Source: CAILZL01 sp963791615 (lineage in GTDB: Bacteria; Pseudomonadota; Gammaproteobacteria; Steroidobacterales; Steroidobacteraceae). Taken from it: 64,000 nucleotides of DNA. The notes below the pieces were generated by a model. The model made no database searches and was not told where the DNA came from. It saw only the letters and a program-made list of their open reading frames with translations. Below, piece after piece: positions 56,091 to 63,990 of this stretch (its first letter is position 1; every line of letters begins with the position of its first letter). Where the stretch lies: NCBI GenBank assembly GCA_963791615.1, contig CAWBTE010000006.1:620001-684000 (forward strand), read 5' to 3'. The position numbers and the translations under genes are program-made.

Positions 56091-57695
56091 TCATACCTCG
56101 ATACCCTGTGATTTGAGGTATTCGTCATAAGTCCCCTTGAAGTCGACAATCTTGCCGCCGGCCTTCACCTCGATGATGCGATTGGCAATGCCACCGACGA
56201 ACTCGCGGTCATGCGACACAAAGATCAGCGTGCCGGGATATTTCTCCAGACCGATCTGCAGCGACTCGATGGTTTCCATGTCCATGTGGTTGGTGGGTTC
56301 GTCCATCACCAGTACGTTAGGTTTATTCATGATCAGCTTGCCGTAGATCATGCGGCCCTTTTCACCACCCGACAGCACCTTCACTGACTTCTTGCCATCA
56401 TCGCCGGTGAACAGCAAACGGCCCAGCGTGGCGCGCACGATTTGTTCGTCGTCAGTGGCGGCCTTCCATTGATGCAGCCAGCTCACCAGATCGGTATCTT
56501 CAGCAAAGTCCGTAGTTGGGTCCTGCGGCATGTAGCCGGGCTTGGCGTTTTCAGCCCAGCCGATTTTGCCCTTGGTAGGTTTGAGTTCACCGATCAGGCA
56601 ACGCATCAGCGTGGTTTTACCGACGCCGTTGGCGCCGATGACCGCGACACGCTCACCCACTTCCACATTGAAGCTGATGTTCTTGAGCACTTCGGCCTGT
56701 GAATCGGGATAGGTGAAGCTCATACCCTCGATTTCGAACGGCACGCGATGCAATTTCTTTTCTTCTTCAAAGCGCAGGTACGGGTTCTGACGCGAGGACG
56801 GCTTCATGTCCTCGATCTTGATCTTCTCGATCTGCTTGGCGCGTGAAGTGGCCTGCTTGGCCTTGGACTTGTTGGCCGAGAAACGCCGCACGAATTCCTG
56901 CAACTCGGCAACGCGCTCCTTCGCTTTGGCGTTCTGCGCCGATAGCAGCTCGCGCGCCTGCGTGGAAGCCAGCATGAAATCATCGTAGTTGCCGGGATAG
57001 ACCTTGAGCTGGCCGTAGTCGAGGTCAGCCATGTGCGTGCACACCTGATTCAGGAAGTGACGATCATGGCTGATGATCACCATGGTGGCGTTGTAGCCAT
57101 TGAGCGTGTCTTCCAGCCAGCGAATGGTGTTGATGTCCAGATTGTTGGTCGGTTCGTCGAGCAACAACACATCCGGTGTCGAGAACAACGCCTGCGCCAG
57201 CAACACCCGTAACTTCCAGCCCGGCGCCACTTCGCGCATCGGGCCGTTATGCAATTCAGGGCCAATGCCGGCTTCGGTAAGCAACGACGCGGCACGCGAC
57301 TCAGCATCGTAACCGCCGTACTCGGCAAACTTCGCTTCCAGCTCGGCGGCGCGCATGTAGTCGTCATCGCTGGCTTCGGCATTGGCGTAGATGGCATCGC
57401 GCTCAGTCATCGCCTGCCACATTTCCACATGGCCCATCATCACCACATCGAGCACGCGATGGTCTTCATAACCAAACTGGTTCTGGCTCAATTTGCCCAG
57501 ACGCAAGCCGGGCACCAGCATCACTTCGCCGGAGCTTTGCTCCAGGTCGCCACCCAGAATCTTCATGAACGTCGATTTTCCGCAACCGTTGGCGCCAATC
57601 AGGCCATAGCGATTGCCGTCCACGAATTTGACGGAGACATTTTCAAACAGCGGCTTGGCGCCGAACTGCATGGTGATATTGGCGGTAGAGAGCAT
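56091..57695 (-). CDS. ABC-F family ATPase, YbiT-like
   Basis: 534 residues from the ATG at 57695 (MLSTANITMQFGAKPLFENVS); the open frame to 57986 is an unrelated extension. Two ABC domains: Walker A GANGCGKST and GANGVGKTT, signature/Walker B LLLDEPTNNLD and LSGGEKGRM with VMDEPTNHMD, and switch His in ISHDRHF and VSHDREF. The first signature is degenerate (VAPGWKLRV), as in YbiT. The interdomain linker is charged (about FVRRFSANKSKAKQATSRAK). ABC-F proteins act on the ribosomal E site rather than in membranes. The YbiT role is not settled. Confidence 0.93.
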   Translation of the reverse strand: MLSTANITMQFGAKPLFENVSVKFVDGNRYGLIGANGCGKSTFMKILGGDLEQSSGEVMLVPGLRLGKLSQNQFGYEDHRVLDVVMMGHVEMWQAMTERDAIYANAEASDDDYMRAAELEAKFAEYGGYDAESRAASLLTEAGIGPELHNGPMREVAPGWKLRVLLAQALFSTPDVLLLDEPTNNLDINTIRWLEDTLNGYNATMVIISHDRHFLNQVCTHMADLDYGQLKVYPGNYDDFMLASTQARELLSAQNAKAKERVAELQEFVRRFSANKSKAKQATSRAKQIEKIKIEDMKPSSRQNPYLRFEEEKKLHRVPFEIEGMSFTYPDSQAEVLKNISFNVEVGERVAVIGANGVGKTTLMRCLIGELKPTKGKIGWAENAKPGYMPQDPTTDFAEDTDLVSWLHQWKAATDDEQIVRATLGRLLFTGDDGKKSVKVLSGGEKGRMIYGKLIMNKPNVLVMDEPTNHMDMETIESLQIGLEKYPGTLIFVSHDREFVGGIANRIIEVKAGGKIVDFKGTYDEYLKSQGIEV

Positions 57696-57867
57696 GTCGA
57701 GTTTCCGGAACTGGCTGGCGCTGCGGCCGCAAAGGGCGCGCATTTTACGGGCAACGCTCGTAAAAAGTTGTGGAAAGTTGTGGCAATTTCGGCCCGGTTT
57801 TGAATCCGGACCCAGCCGGGCGGCGTATCTGAGGCGTGAAGCAAACAGATTCAACGGTGCTTTCGAC

Positions 57868-58509
57868 ATGAAACTGCTGGTTATTGGCGCATCGCGCGGC
57901 GTCGGGCTACAGATGGTGCAACAGGCGCTGGCACGGCGGTCATGACCGTGACCGCCTTCGCCCGCTCTGCCGGGGACAATGGCCAATGCAACACCGGTTC
58001 CTTGCGCAAAATCAGCGGGCGATTTTCACGATCCGGTCGCCGTTTCTGCCGGGTCATGCCCGGTCAGGACGCCGTGATCATCACCGCCAGCCTCGGGAAT
58101 GCTGGCAACTGAAACGCCAGCCGGAATTTTATTCAGCGCGGCACCACGACAGGTGCTTGCAGCCATGAAACAGCAGGCGTGCCGGCGCATAGTCATTCTC
58201 AGCAACATTGCCGCAGGCGATGGCGATCAAGTTGATTAACCCGCTGGAACGCCTGTTCACGAATCTGTTCATTCGCGAAGCCACCGACGACCATACCCGG
58301 CAGGAGCAACTGGTGCGCAATAGCGGCTCTGTAGTGGACAGTGGCCCGCCCCAGTCGCCTGACCCATGGTCCGGCCCGCAGCCGGTATCAGGTAGTCACC
58401 GGCCAGCGCGTACCCAGCTCGCATCTCGCGCGCTGACGTGGCGGCATTTTTGCTCGAAGCCGCGACTACCGACCACTGGCTGGATCGCACGCTGAATATG
58501 GGCGGGTGA
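57868..58509 (+). pseudogene. NAD(P)-binding SDR-like protein, decayed
   Basis: An NAD(P)H-binding reductase/epimerase relic. MKLLVIGASRGVGLQMVQQAL opens a Rossmann fold, then the frame stops; further recognisable pieces appear in different frames in the right order: VTAFARSAGD, GDFHDPVAV, GQDAVIITASLG, LINPLERLFTNLFIREATDDHTRQEQLVRNSG, and the final DHWLDRTLNMGG ending at 58509. At least four frame changes are needed, too many for chance errors, so this is a true pseudogene. Its end overlaps the convergent DUF2238 gene. Confidence 0.8.
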
Positions 58510-59131
58510 GTGCAACACGTCGAGAACTCAGCCGCGCTGCGACCACCACGGTGATCAGTGCGCCCAGCGACGCCAGCGCCATGTCTTTCTGCGCATCCCA
58601 GACATCGCCTTGTGAGCCGAGAAAGGCAGCGCCCAGATCACCACCAAAATTCACTGCCGCTGCCCATTCGATCAGCTCGTACAACATCGAGGTCGACATG
58701 GTCAGGTCCAATGGCAGAAAGTAGCTGAGAAAGCCGCGCATGCCGGTGATGCGTACAAACACTTCCCGCACCGGATACGCCAGCAACAGGCCATAACAGA
58801 AATGCACCAGCCGGTCGTAGTAATTGCGCTGCCAGCCCAGCAACTCATTCAGCGTCGAGCCTGTCAGTGACTTGAACCACGCGTCATAGGGCACTTCCGA
58901 ATAGGTGTAGTGCGCACCCACCGTATGCAGGCAGAGAAACAAAAAAAGCAGCGTGTAGGAAACCCGCGAGAGCGGCAGACTTCGATACATCCCGGCAATC
59001 ACCGCCACCCCCAGCAGTAACAGCACATTCTCCAGCAACCAGTCTGCACGGCTGTGCGGGTTGATCGCGAGCACGATCCATAGCAGCAGGAACAGTCCCA
59101 GCAGCATCAGCAGGTAGCGATTTTTTGACAT
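58466..59131 (-). CDS. DUF2238 (YjdF-like) membrane protein
   Basis: 221 residues from the ATG at 59131 (GGAG six to seven bases away), with about six hydrophobic helices. HTVGAHYTYSEVPYD, YYDRLVHFCYGLLLAYPVRE, and FGGDLGAAFLGSQGDVWDAQKDM are typical of the YjdF/DUF2238 family; the conserved His, Asp and Glu residues in the membrane suggest a metal or proton role, but the function is unknown. Its last 44 bases overlap the decayed SDR gene on the other strand. Confidence 0.9.
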   Translation of the reverse strand: MSKNRYLLMLLGLFLLLWIVLAINPHSRADWLLENVLLLLGVAVIAGMYRSLPLSRVSYTLLFLFLCLHTVGAHYTYSEVPYDAWFKSLTGSTLNELLGWQRNYYDRLVHFCYGLLLAYPVREVFVRITGMRGFLSYFLPLDLTMSTSMLYELIEWAAAVNFGGDLGAAFLGSQGDVWDAQKDMALASLGALITVVVAARLSSRRVALTRPYSACDPASGR

Positions 59132-59170
59132 CAGTCTCTCCGTGAATTTTCCAATCAAAGGCCCGGCAAA

Positions 59171-60449
59171 TCATGCCTGAACGGGTCGCTTGCCAATCCG
59201 CCACAGCGCCAGAAAGGTCACAACCCCGCTGCCGACAGGTAGTAGCCCACATAGGCAAGGCCATATGTGTCGCCAGCCAGCGCGCAATATAGGGCGCGAG
59301 TGAGGCGCCAATGATGCCCGCCAGGTTGAACGTGAGCGACGCGCCGGTGTAACGCACGGCAGTGGGAAACAGCTCCGACAACGAGGTGCCGATCGGCCCA
59401 TAGGTCAGGCCCATCAAACCCAGCCCGAGGCACAGGAACAACAACACACTCAGTTGATCGCCGGCGCCGAACAACGGCTGGAAGCACAGGCCAAACACCA
59501 TCACCAGCACCGCCGCCAGCATCAGCATCATGCGTCGTCCATAGCGGTCAGCCAGTACGGCAGAAATCGGAATGGTGGCTGCAAAGAACAACACGCCGAT
59601 CAATTGCAGGATCAGAAACTGCTGGCGCGTATAACCCAGCTCGGTGGTGCCCCAGTTCAGGGTGAACACCGTCATCAGGTAGAACACCACAAAGGTGGCA
59701 ATGGCCGACAACGTGCCCAGCAGCAACATGCGTGTGTGCTGCGTCAGCACGGTCAGCATCGGCACCCGCACGCGCTCATCGTTATCAATGGCGCGTTGAA
59801 AAGCCGGCGTTTCTTCCAGGCGCAAACGCACATACAACCCGACAAACACCAGTAACGAACTGGCCAGGAACGGCACACGCCAGCCCCAGGCGAAAAACTG
59901 CGCATCGGTGAGCGCTGCACCGAGAATCAGGAATATGCCGGTGGAACAGATAAACCCCAGCGGCGCACCCAACTGCGGAAACATGCCGTACCACGCACGT
60001 TTGCCCGGCGGCGCGTTCTCGGTGGCCAGCAACACCGCGCCGCCCCACTCACCGCCCAGACCCAGACCCTGACCAAACCGGCACAACGCCAGCAACAGCG
60101 GTGCGAACACACCGATGCTCGCGTAAGTAGGCAGCAGCCCAATCGCCACTGTGGACAAGCCCATGGTCAACAAGGCCGCCACCAGCGTCGCCTTGCGTCC
60201 GACCCGATCACCAAAGTGACCGAATATTGCCGAGCCCACCGGCCGCGCAAAAAACGCCAGTGCAAAAGTGGCCAGCGATTGCAGCATCGCCGAGGTCGGA
60301 TCACCCTTGGGAAAGAACAACTGCGGAAACACCAGCACCGCCGCCGTGGCGTAGATGTAGAAGTCGAAAAATTCAATCGTGGTGCCGATCAGGCTGGCGA
60401 ATAACACACGGCGTGGGGAGTTGCCGCGTGTGGCGGGCTGCTGACTCAT
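59171..60449 (-). pseudogene. MFS transporter of the metabolite:H+ symporter (ProP/ShiA-like) family, frameshifted at the 3' end
   Basis: From the ATG at 60449, eleven membrane segments of a MHS-family carrier read well (TTIEFFDFYIYATAAVLVFPQLFF, GHFGDRVGRK, the GLGLGGEWGGAVL motif, LRLEETPAF). Near 59258-59270 the frame breaks: after ARWLAT an extra CA must be dropped to continue as YGLAYVGYYLSAAG, and then one G is missing from a G-run near 59224 to continue as VVTFLALWRIGKRPVQA with a stop at 59171. As sequenced, translation reads on in a wrong frame across the DUF2238 gene to 58884. It may still fold poorly. Carriers of this family import organic acids, osmolytes or shikimate-like compounds. 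Confidence 0.85.
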
Positions 60450-60554
60450 TGATTTTATCCAGTTATGCAGAGCCCAGTGATTCTTGCATGGAACGAACCG
60501 GGACACTATTGACGCGACTCTACCCTTGTTGCGTTTCGACAATCTCAGCGATCC

Positions 60555-60618
60555 GTAGGGGCCGTTCGCGAACGGCCCTCTCCAATTTTTCAAAGGGGGG
60601 TTCGCGAACCGCTCCCAC
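60555..60618. repeat. GTAG-type REP doublet
   Basis: GTAGGGGCCGTTCGCGAACG at the left and, inverted, an arm ending CGCTCCCAC at the right, each with a TTCGCGAA palindromic core, separated by a short T/A-rich loop. It lies between the transporter and the toxin-antitoxin promoter. Related to the REPs inside the MITE-like elements but without their terminal repeats. No REP transposase is in the window. Confidence 0.75.
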
Positions 60619-60663
60619 ATAGAGCCGATCGACTTGACGCGTTACTTAACCACCCCGTATAAC

Positions 60664-60685
60664 ACCTTAACGAATCCGTTAAGGT
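60664..60685. promoter_or_regulatory. Palindromic operator ahead of the toxin-antitoxin operon
   Basis: Inverted repeat ACCTTAACG-AATC-CGTTAAGGT (9-base perfect arms), ending eight bases before the antitoxin ATG. Phd/YefM antitoxins bind such palindromes to repress their own operon, so this is the likely autoregulatory site; binding is inferred. Confidence 0.8.
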
Positions 60686-60693
60686 ATCCGGAC

Positions 60694-60999
60694 ATGAGCT
60701 TCGACACCAACGACATTGTGCCGCTGAACCAGGTGCGCGCCAAACTTTCAGATCTGGCTGAACAGGTACGTCATGGCAAGGAAAAAATCATCACCCGTAA
60801 TGGCGAAAGCTACGTGGCGCTGATTGATGCGCGACGACTGGATCATTACCACCGGCTGGAACGCGAGCGCATTCATCTGGGCCTGCTCGACGATGCCATC
60901 GCCGGTCTGAATGATGTCAACGCCGATCGCACCCTCAGCGTGAAGGAAGGCCGTACCAGGTACCTCGCGCCTGCCAAGGCGCGCAAACCCAAACGCTGA
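60694..60999 (+). CDS. Phd/YefM family antitoxin
   Basis: 101 residues. The N-terminal DNA-binding fold (DIVPLNQVRAKLSDLAEQVRHGKEKIITRNGESYVALIDARRLDHY) is characteristic of Phd/YefM; the C-terminal helical tail, ending in a basic KARKPKR, would wrap and neutralise the toxin. The ATG at 60694 follows the palindrome; the upstream open part is untranslated leader. It ends one base before the ParE-like toxin gene. Expected to be degraded by proteases and to repress the operon. Confidence 0.92.
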   Translation: MSFDTNDIVPLNQVRAKLSDLAEQVRHGKEKIITRNGESYVALIDARRLDHYHRLERERIHLGLLDDAIAGLNDVNADRTLSVKEGRTRYLAPAKARKPKR

Positions 61000-61000
61000 C

Positions 61001-62143
61001 ATGCGACACACCGCCAGGTCGACTGTCAGGCTGACCGCCAGCTTCGCCGCGAATCTCGATACCATCGAAGAATTTCTGGCGCAGCAAGACGAAGCGCGCA
61101 CGTTCAGGAAACTGGTGACGCACCTGTTTGATGAGCTGATTCCCAATCTCGAAGCCTTCCCCCACATGGGACGCGACTTTCTGAATCAGCCAATACGCTC
61201 GGTCGCTGCGCGTACCAAACTACGCAAGCTGAAAGCGGCAATGGGCAAGAACACCGAACTTCGCGAATACATCGCCGAGGACTACCTGATTCTGTATGCC
61301 CTCCGCGCCACGCGCATTTACCTGCTGGCCATCAGGCATCATCGCCAGCTTTCGTTCGATCTGATGAGTCACTGGGCCGCTACAACGATGGCGCAAAAAT
61401 ATTACGTAGTCTGGGCTGGCCGAAAACCCGGCGTATTCGACAACTGGCCATCGGCACTGGCATCTGTCGATAAATTCACGGGCGCGAAGTACAAAGCCTT
61501 CCCCAGCCGCGCCGAAGCAGAACAAGCCTATCGCGATGGCAGCAGCGCACACATCGTGCGCCGCACCGGCAACAAGCCCAGCCCATCCAAGGCTGAACGC
61601 AGCGCAGCGCATGTCGCGCACCAGGCTGAAGTCAGCATCTACTGCGATGGCGCCTGCGAACCCAACCCCGGCAATGCTGGTTCGGGTGTGGTGATGTATC
61701 GCGAGAGCGTACTCGCCGAACTCTGGTATGGCCTGTACAACCCCAAGGGCACCAACAACACCGCAGAACTCAACGCGCTGCACGAAGCCCTGCGCATGGC
61801 CGAAGCCGAGATCAAAGCCGGCTATGGCGTGGAAATCTGCAGCGACTCGCAATACGCCATCAACTGCATCAGCGTCTGGGCCAAGGGTTGGGAAAAGAAA
61901 GACTGGCAGAAGAAAGACGGCGAGATCAAGAACCTCGACCTCATTCAGGACGGCTACGCCATCTACCAGCGCATCAAGGACGAAGACCTCACCCTCACCC
62001 ACGTCGCCGCGCACGTCGGCACCGAGGGCAACGAACTGGCTGATCGCATGGCCATGTATGGGGCGATCAGCAGAACCAAGGAGTTCAAGCGGTATGAAGA
62101 AACCTTGGATGTGGCGACCCTGCTGAAAATGCAGCGGGGATAA
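61001..62143 (+). CDS. ParE/RelE-family toxin fused in frame to viroplasmin-type RNase HI
   Basis: 380 residues. Residues 1-125 are a RelE/ParE-superfamily toxin (start MRHTARSTVRLTASFAANLD, core LREYIAEDYLILYALRATRIYLLAIRHHRQLSFD). There is no stop; through SHWAATT the frame runs into an N-terminal viroplasmin/hybrid-binding domain from M130 (MAQKYYVVWAGRKPGVFDNW, FPSRAEAEQAY), a linker, and a complete RNase HI domain with D216, E256, D282, H338 and D348 (YCDGACEPNPGNAGSG, NNTAELNALHEAL, CSDSQYA, ELADRM). RNase HI cuts RNA in RNA-DNA hybrids. The RNase part could also be made separately from the ATG at 61388, though no clear ribosome site precedes it. The toxin follows its antitoxin by one base. 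Confidence 0.88.
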   Translation: MRHTARSTVRLTASFAANLDTIEEFLAQQDEARTFRKLVTHLFDELIPNLEAFPHMGRDFLNQPIRSVAARTKLRKLKAAMGKNTELREYIAEDYLILYALRATRIYLLAIRHHRQLSFDLMSHWAATTMAQKYYVVWAGRKPGVFDNWPSALASVDKFTGAKYKAFPSRAEAEQAYRDGSSAHIVRRTGNKPSPSKAERSAAHVAHQAEVSIYCDGACEPNPGNAGSGVVMYRESVLAELWYGLYNPKGTNNTAELNALHEALRMAEAEIKAGYGVEICSDSQYAINCISVWAKGWEKKDWQKKDGEIKNLDLIQDGYAIYQRIKDEDLTLTHVAAHVGTEGNELADRMAMYGAISRTKEFKRYEETLDVATLLKMQRG

Positions 62144-62170
62144 AGATACCGCTCATCAAACTGAAGCACC

Positions 62171-62314
62171 TACTAACCTGGCGGACAACCTTATCCGACG
62201 TAGGGGCGGCGTGAGCCGCCCTTTCTGGGTTCTAAGGCACAAGAGGGCGGCTCGCAGCCGCCCCTACGCAAGAGATCGCATCGCCATACAGGCATTGTTG
62301 TCCACCGGGTTAAT
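62171..62314. mobile_element. MITE-like element copy 2 with nested REP doublet
   Basis: 144 bases with ends TACTAACCTGGCGGACAAC and GTTGTCCACCGGGTTAAT, nearly the same as copy 1, and the same inner GTAGGGGCGG palindromic pair. It starts 27 bases after the RNase HI stop. Small differences from copy 1 in both ends and arms show the two copies have diverged. The remaining bases to 62419 hold no gene. Confidence 0.85.
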
Positions 62315-62419
62315 CACTCTGCAAATCACCATCACTCTCCAGCTCTACGATTGTCGGCAAGCGCCTGCATTTCCGGAAACGCTTCGCGCAAGAATGTTCC
62401 AAGTCCGCTACGCTATCGT

Positions 62420-63901
62420 ATGACCATGAGCTTCATGCGCCAGGCAACAACTTCACTCCTGATCCTTGTTCTCCTGCTTTTGGCAGGATGTGCAACGACG
62501 GAAGGCAGCCTCGATGAAGCAGAGCCTGTCTTCATCGAGGAAGAACCTGTTCCCCAGGAAGAGCAAGCGGTCGCGCCACAGGACTCGCCCCGGGTGGAGG
62601 AAGCAGCGCCGCTCACGGACGAGGGCGAAGATCCATTTGCCGTTGCCGAAGCAGAGCCTCCGGTCAACATTTCTCCGGGCAAGCTGGAGGAAGTGGTTGT
62701 TCAGGGCCGCGTTCCGGCCCGTCATGAAGTGATCAGTGATCACGTCTCCGAAGCGAGAGCCCTGCTGCGCGCGGTTGAACTTGAGTATGTATTCACCGGC
62801 AGGGGCCGGAGAGAAGTGCTGCGTGGCCGTCCGGTGGTGTTTGCCTTGTGGAGCGAGGCGAAGAAAAACTGGACCCTTGTACACATCGAGATTCCCCGCC
62901 CTCCAGTCAGATGGCGACCCGGCGGGCGACCCATTTCGTTTCTGGTGCGCACACCGGGCATTCAGGCACGGCACATCAAGGGGACGGGCGCCGAGCGCCT
63001 GATGTTCGCTTTTTCCAAAGACGGTGAGCAGCTGAAAGTCTACGGCAGGAAATTCCCGGTGTTCGATAATGCGCTGCTCAGGAAGAAACAGTGGCGAGCT
63101 GTTGCCGCGACCGCCAGGCCCATCATCTATCTGCCATTCACCGAAGACACCCTCGACCCGCAGTTTGTCAGTGGCGGCAAGGAATACCTGCTGACCACGG
63201 CGCGCAAGGCGATTGAGGAATTGCGTCTCGCCAAGGCGCCCAGCGCAGCATTTCCGGGTGAGCTGCTCGCGGACATCGTGCCCGCTGAAGTCATCACCAC
63301 GCTCGCAGTCATCGAACAGACGGATGATGCAGACTTCATTCGAAAGAAACAGGCTGCGGTTGATGAGGTGCTGAACCACTACGGCCTGAAACGCGAAGAA
63401 GCGTACCGCTACAGCGTCTCCACTGCCGCCGCGCTCGGCCCCATGCAGTTCACCAACAAGCGCGGCAACGGCACCTATGCGATGGTGGTCAGGCGCTGCC
63501 CCGTGGCAAAACTAGATCCCAACTTCGAGCGCGGCGCGACCAATCTGCTGAACGCCATGAAGGCCGCGATCTGTCTGTTTGACATCGAGCTGTTGCAAAT
63601 GCGTGCGGACATTCGCAACGCGTATCGCGACAACAAACATGTTCTCGGTATTTTTCCTGTTGCCGCCTACAACGGCGGGCCGAGAAACGTCACGAGGCTC
63701 TACAACGTCATGAAAAGGATGCGCGTCAAACTTGAAGAACTGAGCCGCCCCGGAGAAATGCCCCAAGGAAGGAAGGTGACCTGCCCCTGCCTCTGGAAAG
63801 GGATGGGCACAAGCGTCGTTCCCGTAGCCATTCCGAGATACAACAATGAAAATCGCGGCTATGTCGAAAAGTACCAGAGCATTCTGAGCGTGTTTGAGTG
63901 A
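62420..63901 (+). CDS. Lipoprotein with a lytic-transglycosylase-like domain
   Basis: 493 residues from the ATG at 62420. A lipoprotein signal (LLILVLLLLAGC) is followed by a Glu/Pro-rich acidic stretch, a middle domain of unknown type (RGRPVVFALWSEAKKNWTLVHI), and a C-terminal SLT-like domain: VITTLAVIEQTDDADF (candidate catalytic Glu), YSVSTAAALGPMQFTNKRGNGTY, and AYNGGPRNVTRLYNVM, which matches the lytic-transglycosylase YNGG motif. About 35-40 residues separate the Glu from the GPMQF block, more than usual. It probably cleaves or binds peptidoglycan at the outer membrane; enzymatic activity is inferred. Confidence 0.75.
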   Translation: MTMSFMRQATTSLLILVLLLLAGCATTEGSLDEAEPVFIEEEPVPQEEQAVAPQDSPRVEEAAPLTDEGEDPFAVAEAEPPVNISPGKLEEVVVQGRVPARHEVISDHVSEARALLRAVELEYVFTGRGRREVLRGRPVVFALWSEAKKNWTLVHIEIPRPPVRWRPGGRPISFLVRTPGIQARHIKGTGAERLMFAFSKDGEQLKVYGRKFPVFDNALLRKKQWRAVAATARPIIYLPFTEDTLDPQFVSGGKEYLLTTARKAIEELRLAKAPSAAFPGELLADIVPAEVITTLAVIEQTDDADFIRKKQAAVDEVLNHYGLKREEAYRYSVSTAAALGPMQFTNKRGNGTYAMVVRRCPVAKLDPNFERGATNLLNAMKAAICLFDIELLQMRADIRNAYRDNKHVLGIFPVAAYNGGPRNVTRLYNVMKRMRVKLEELSRPGEMPQGRKVTCPCLWKGMGTSVVPVAIPRYNNENRGYVEKYQSILSVFE

Positions 63902-63990
63902 GGGGATGGCCAGCGAGCCGCCGGCCCGACGGCTGGCACTCAACATCCTGAATACTTCCAGGCAGCCTCCTGATTCAGGAAACCTCTGAT

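Noticed and set aside
56091..57986. Long N-terminal extension of the ABC-F protein
   Set aside because: The 97 extra codons do not resemble the family and overlap the promoter side; the ATG at 57695 gives the normal start.
61385..61390. RNase HI as an ordinary separate gene starting at 61388
   Set aside because: There is no stop between the toxin and this ATG and no clear ribosome site before it; kept only as an alternative within the fusion entry.
61220..62014. 264-codon minus-strand open frame opposite the RNase HI region
   Set aside because: RNase HI catalytic residues on the plus strand show the true frame; the minus product has no recognisable pattern.
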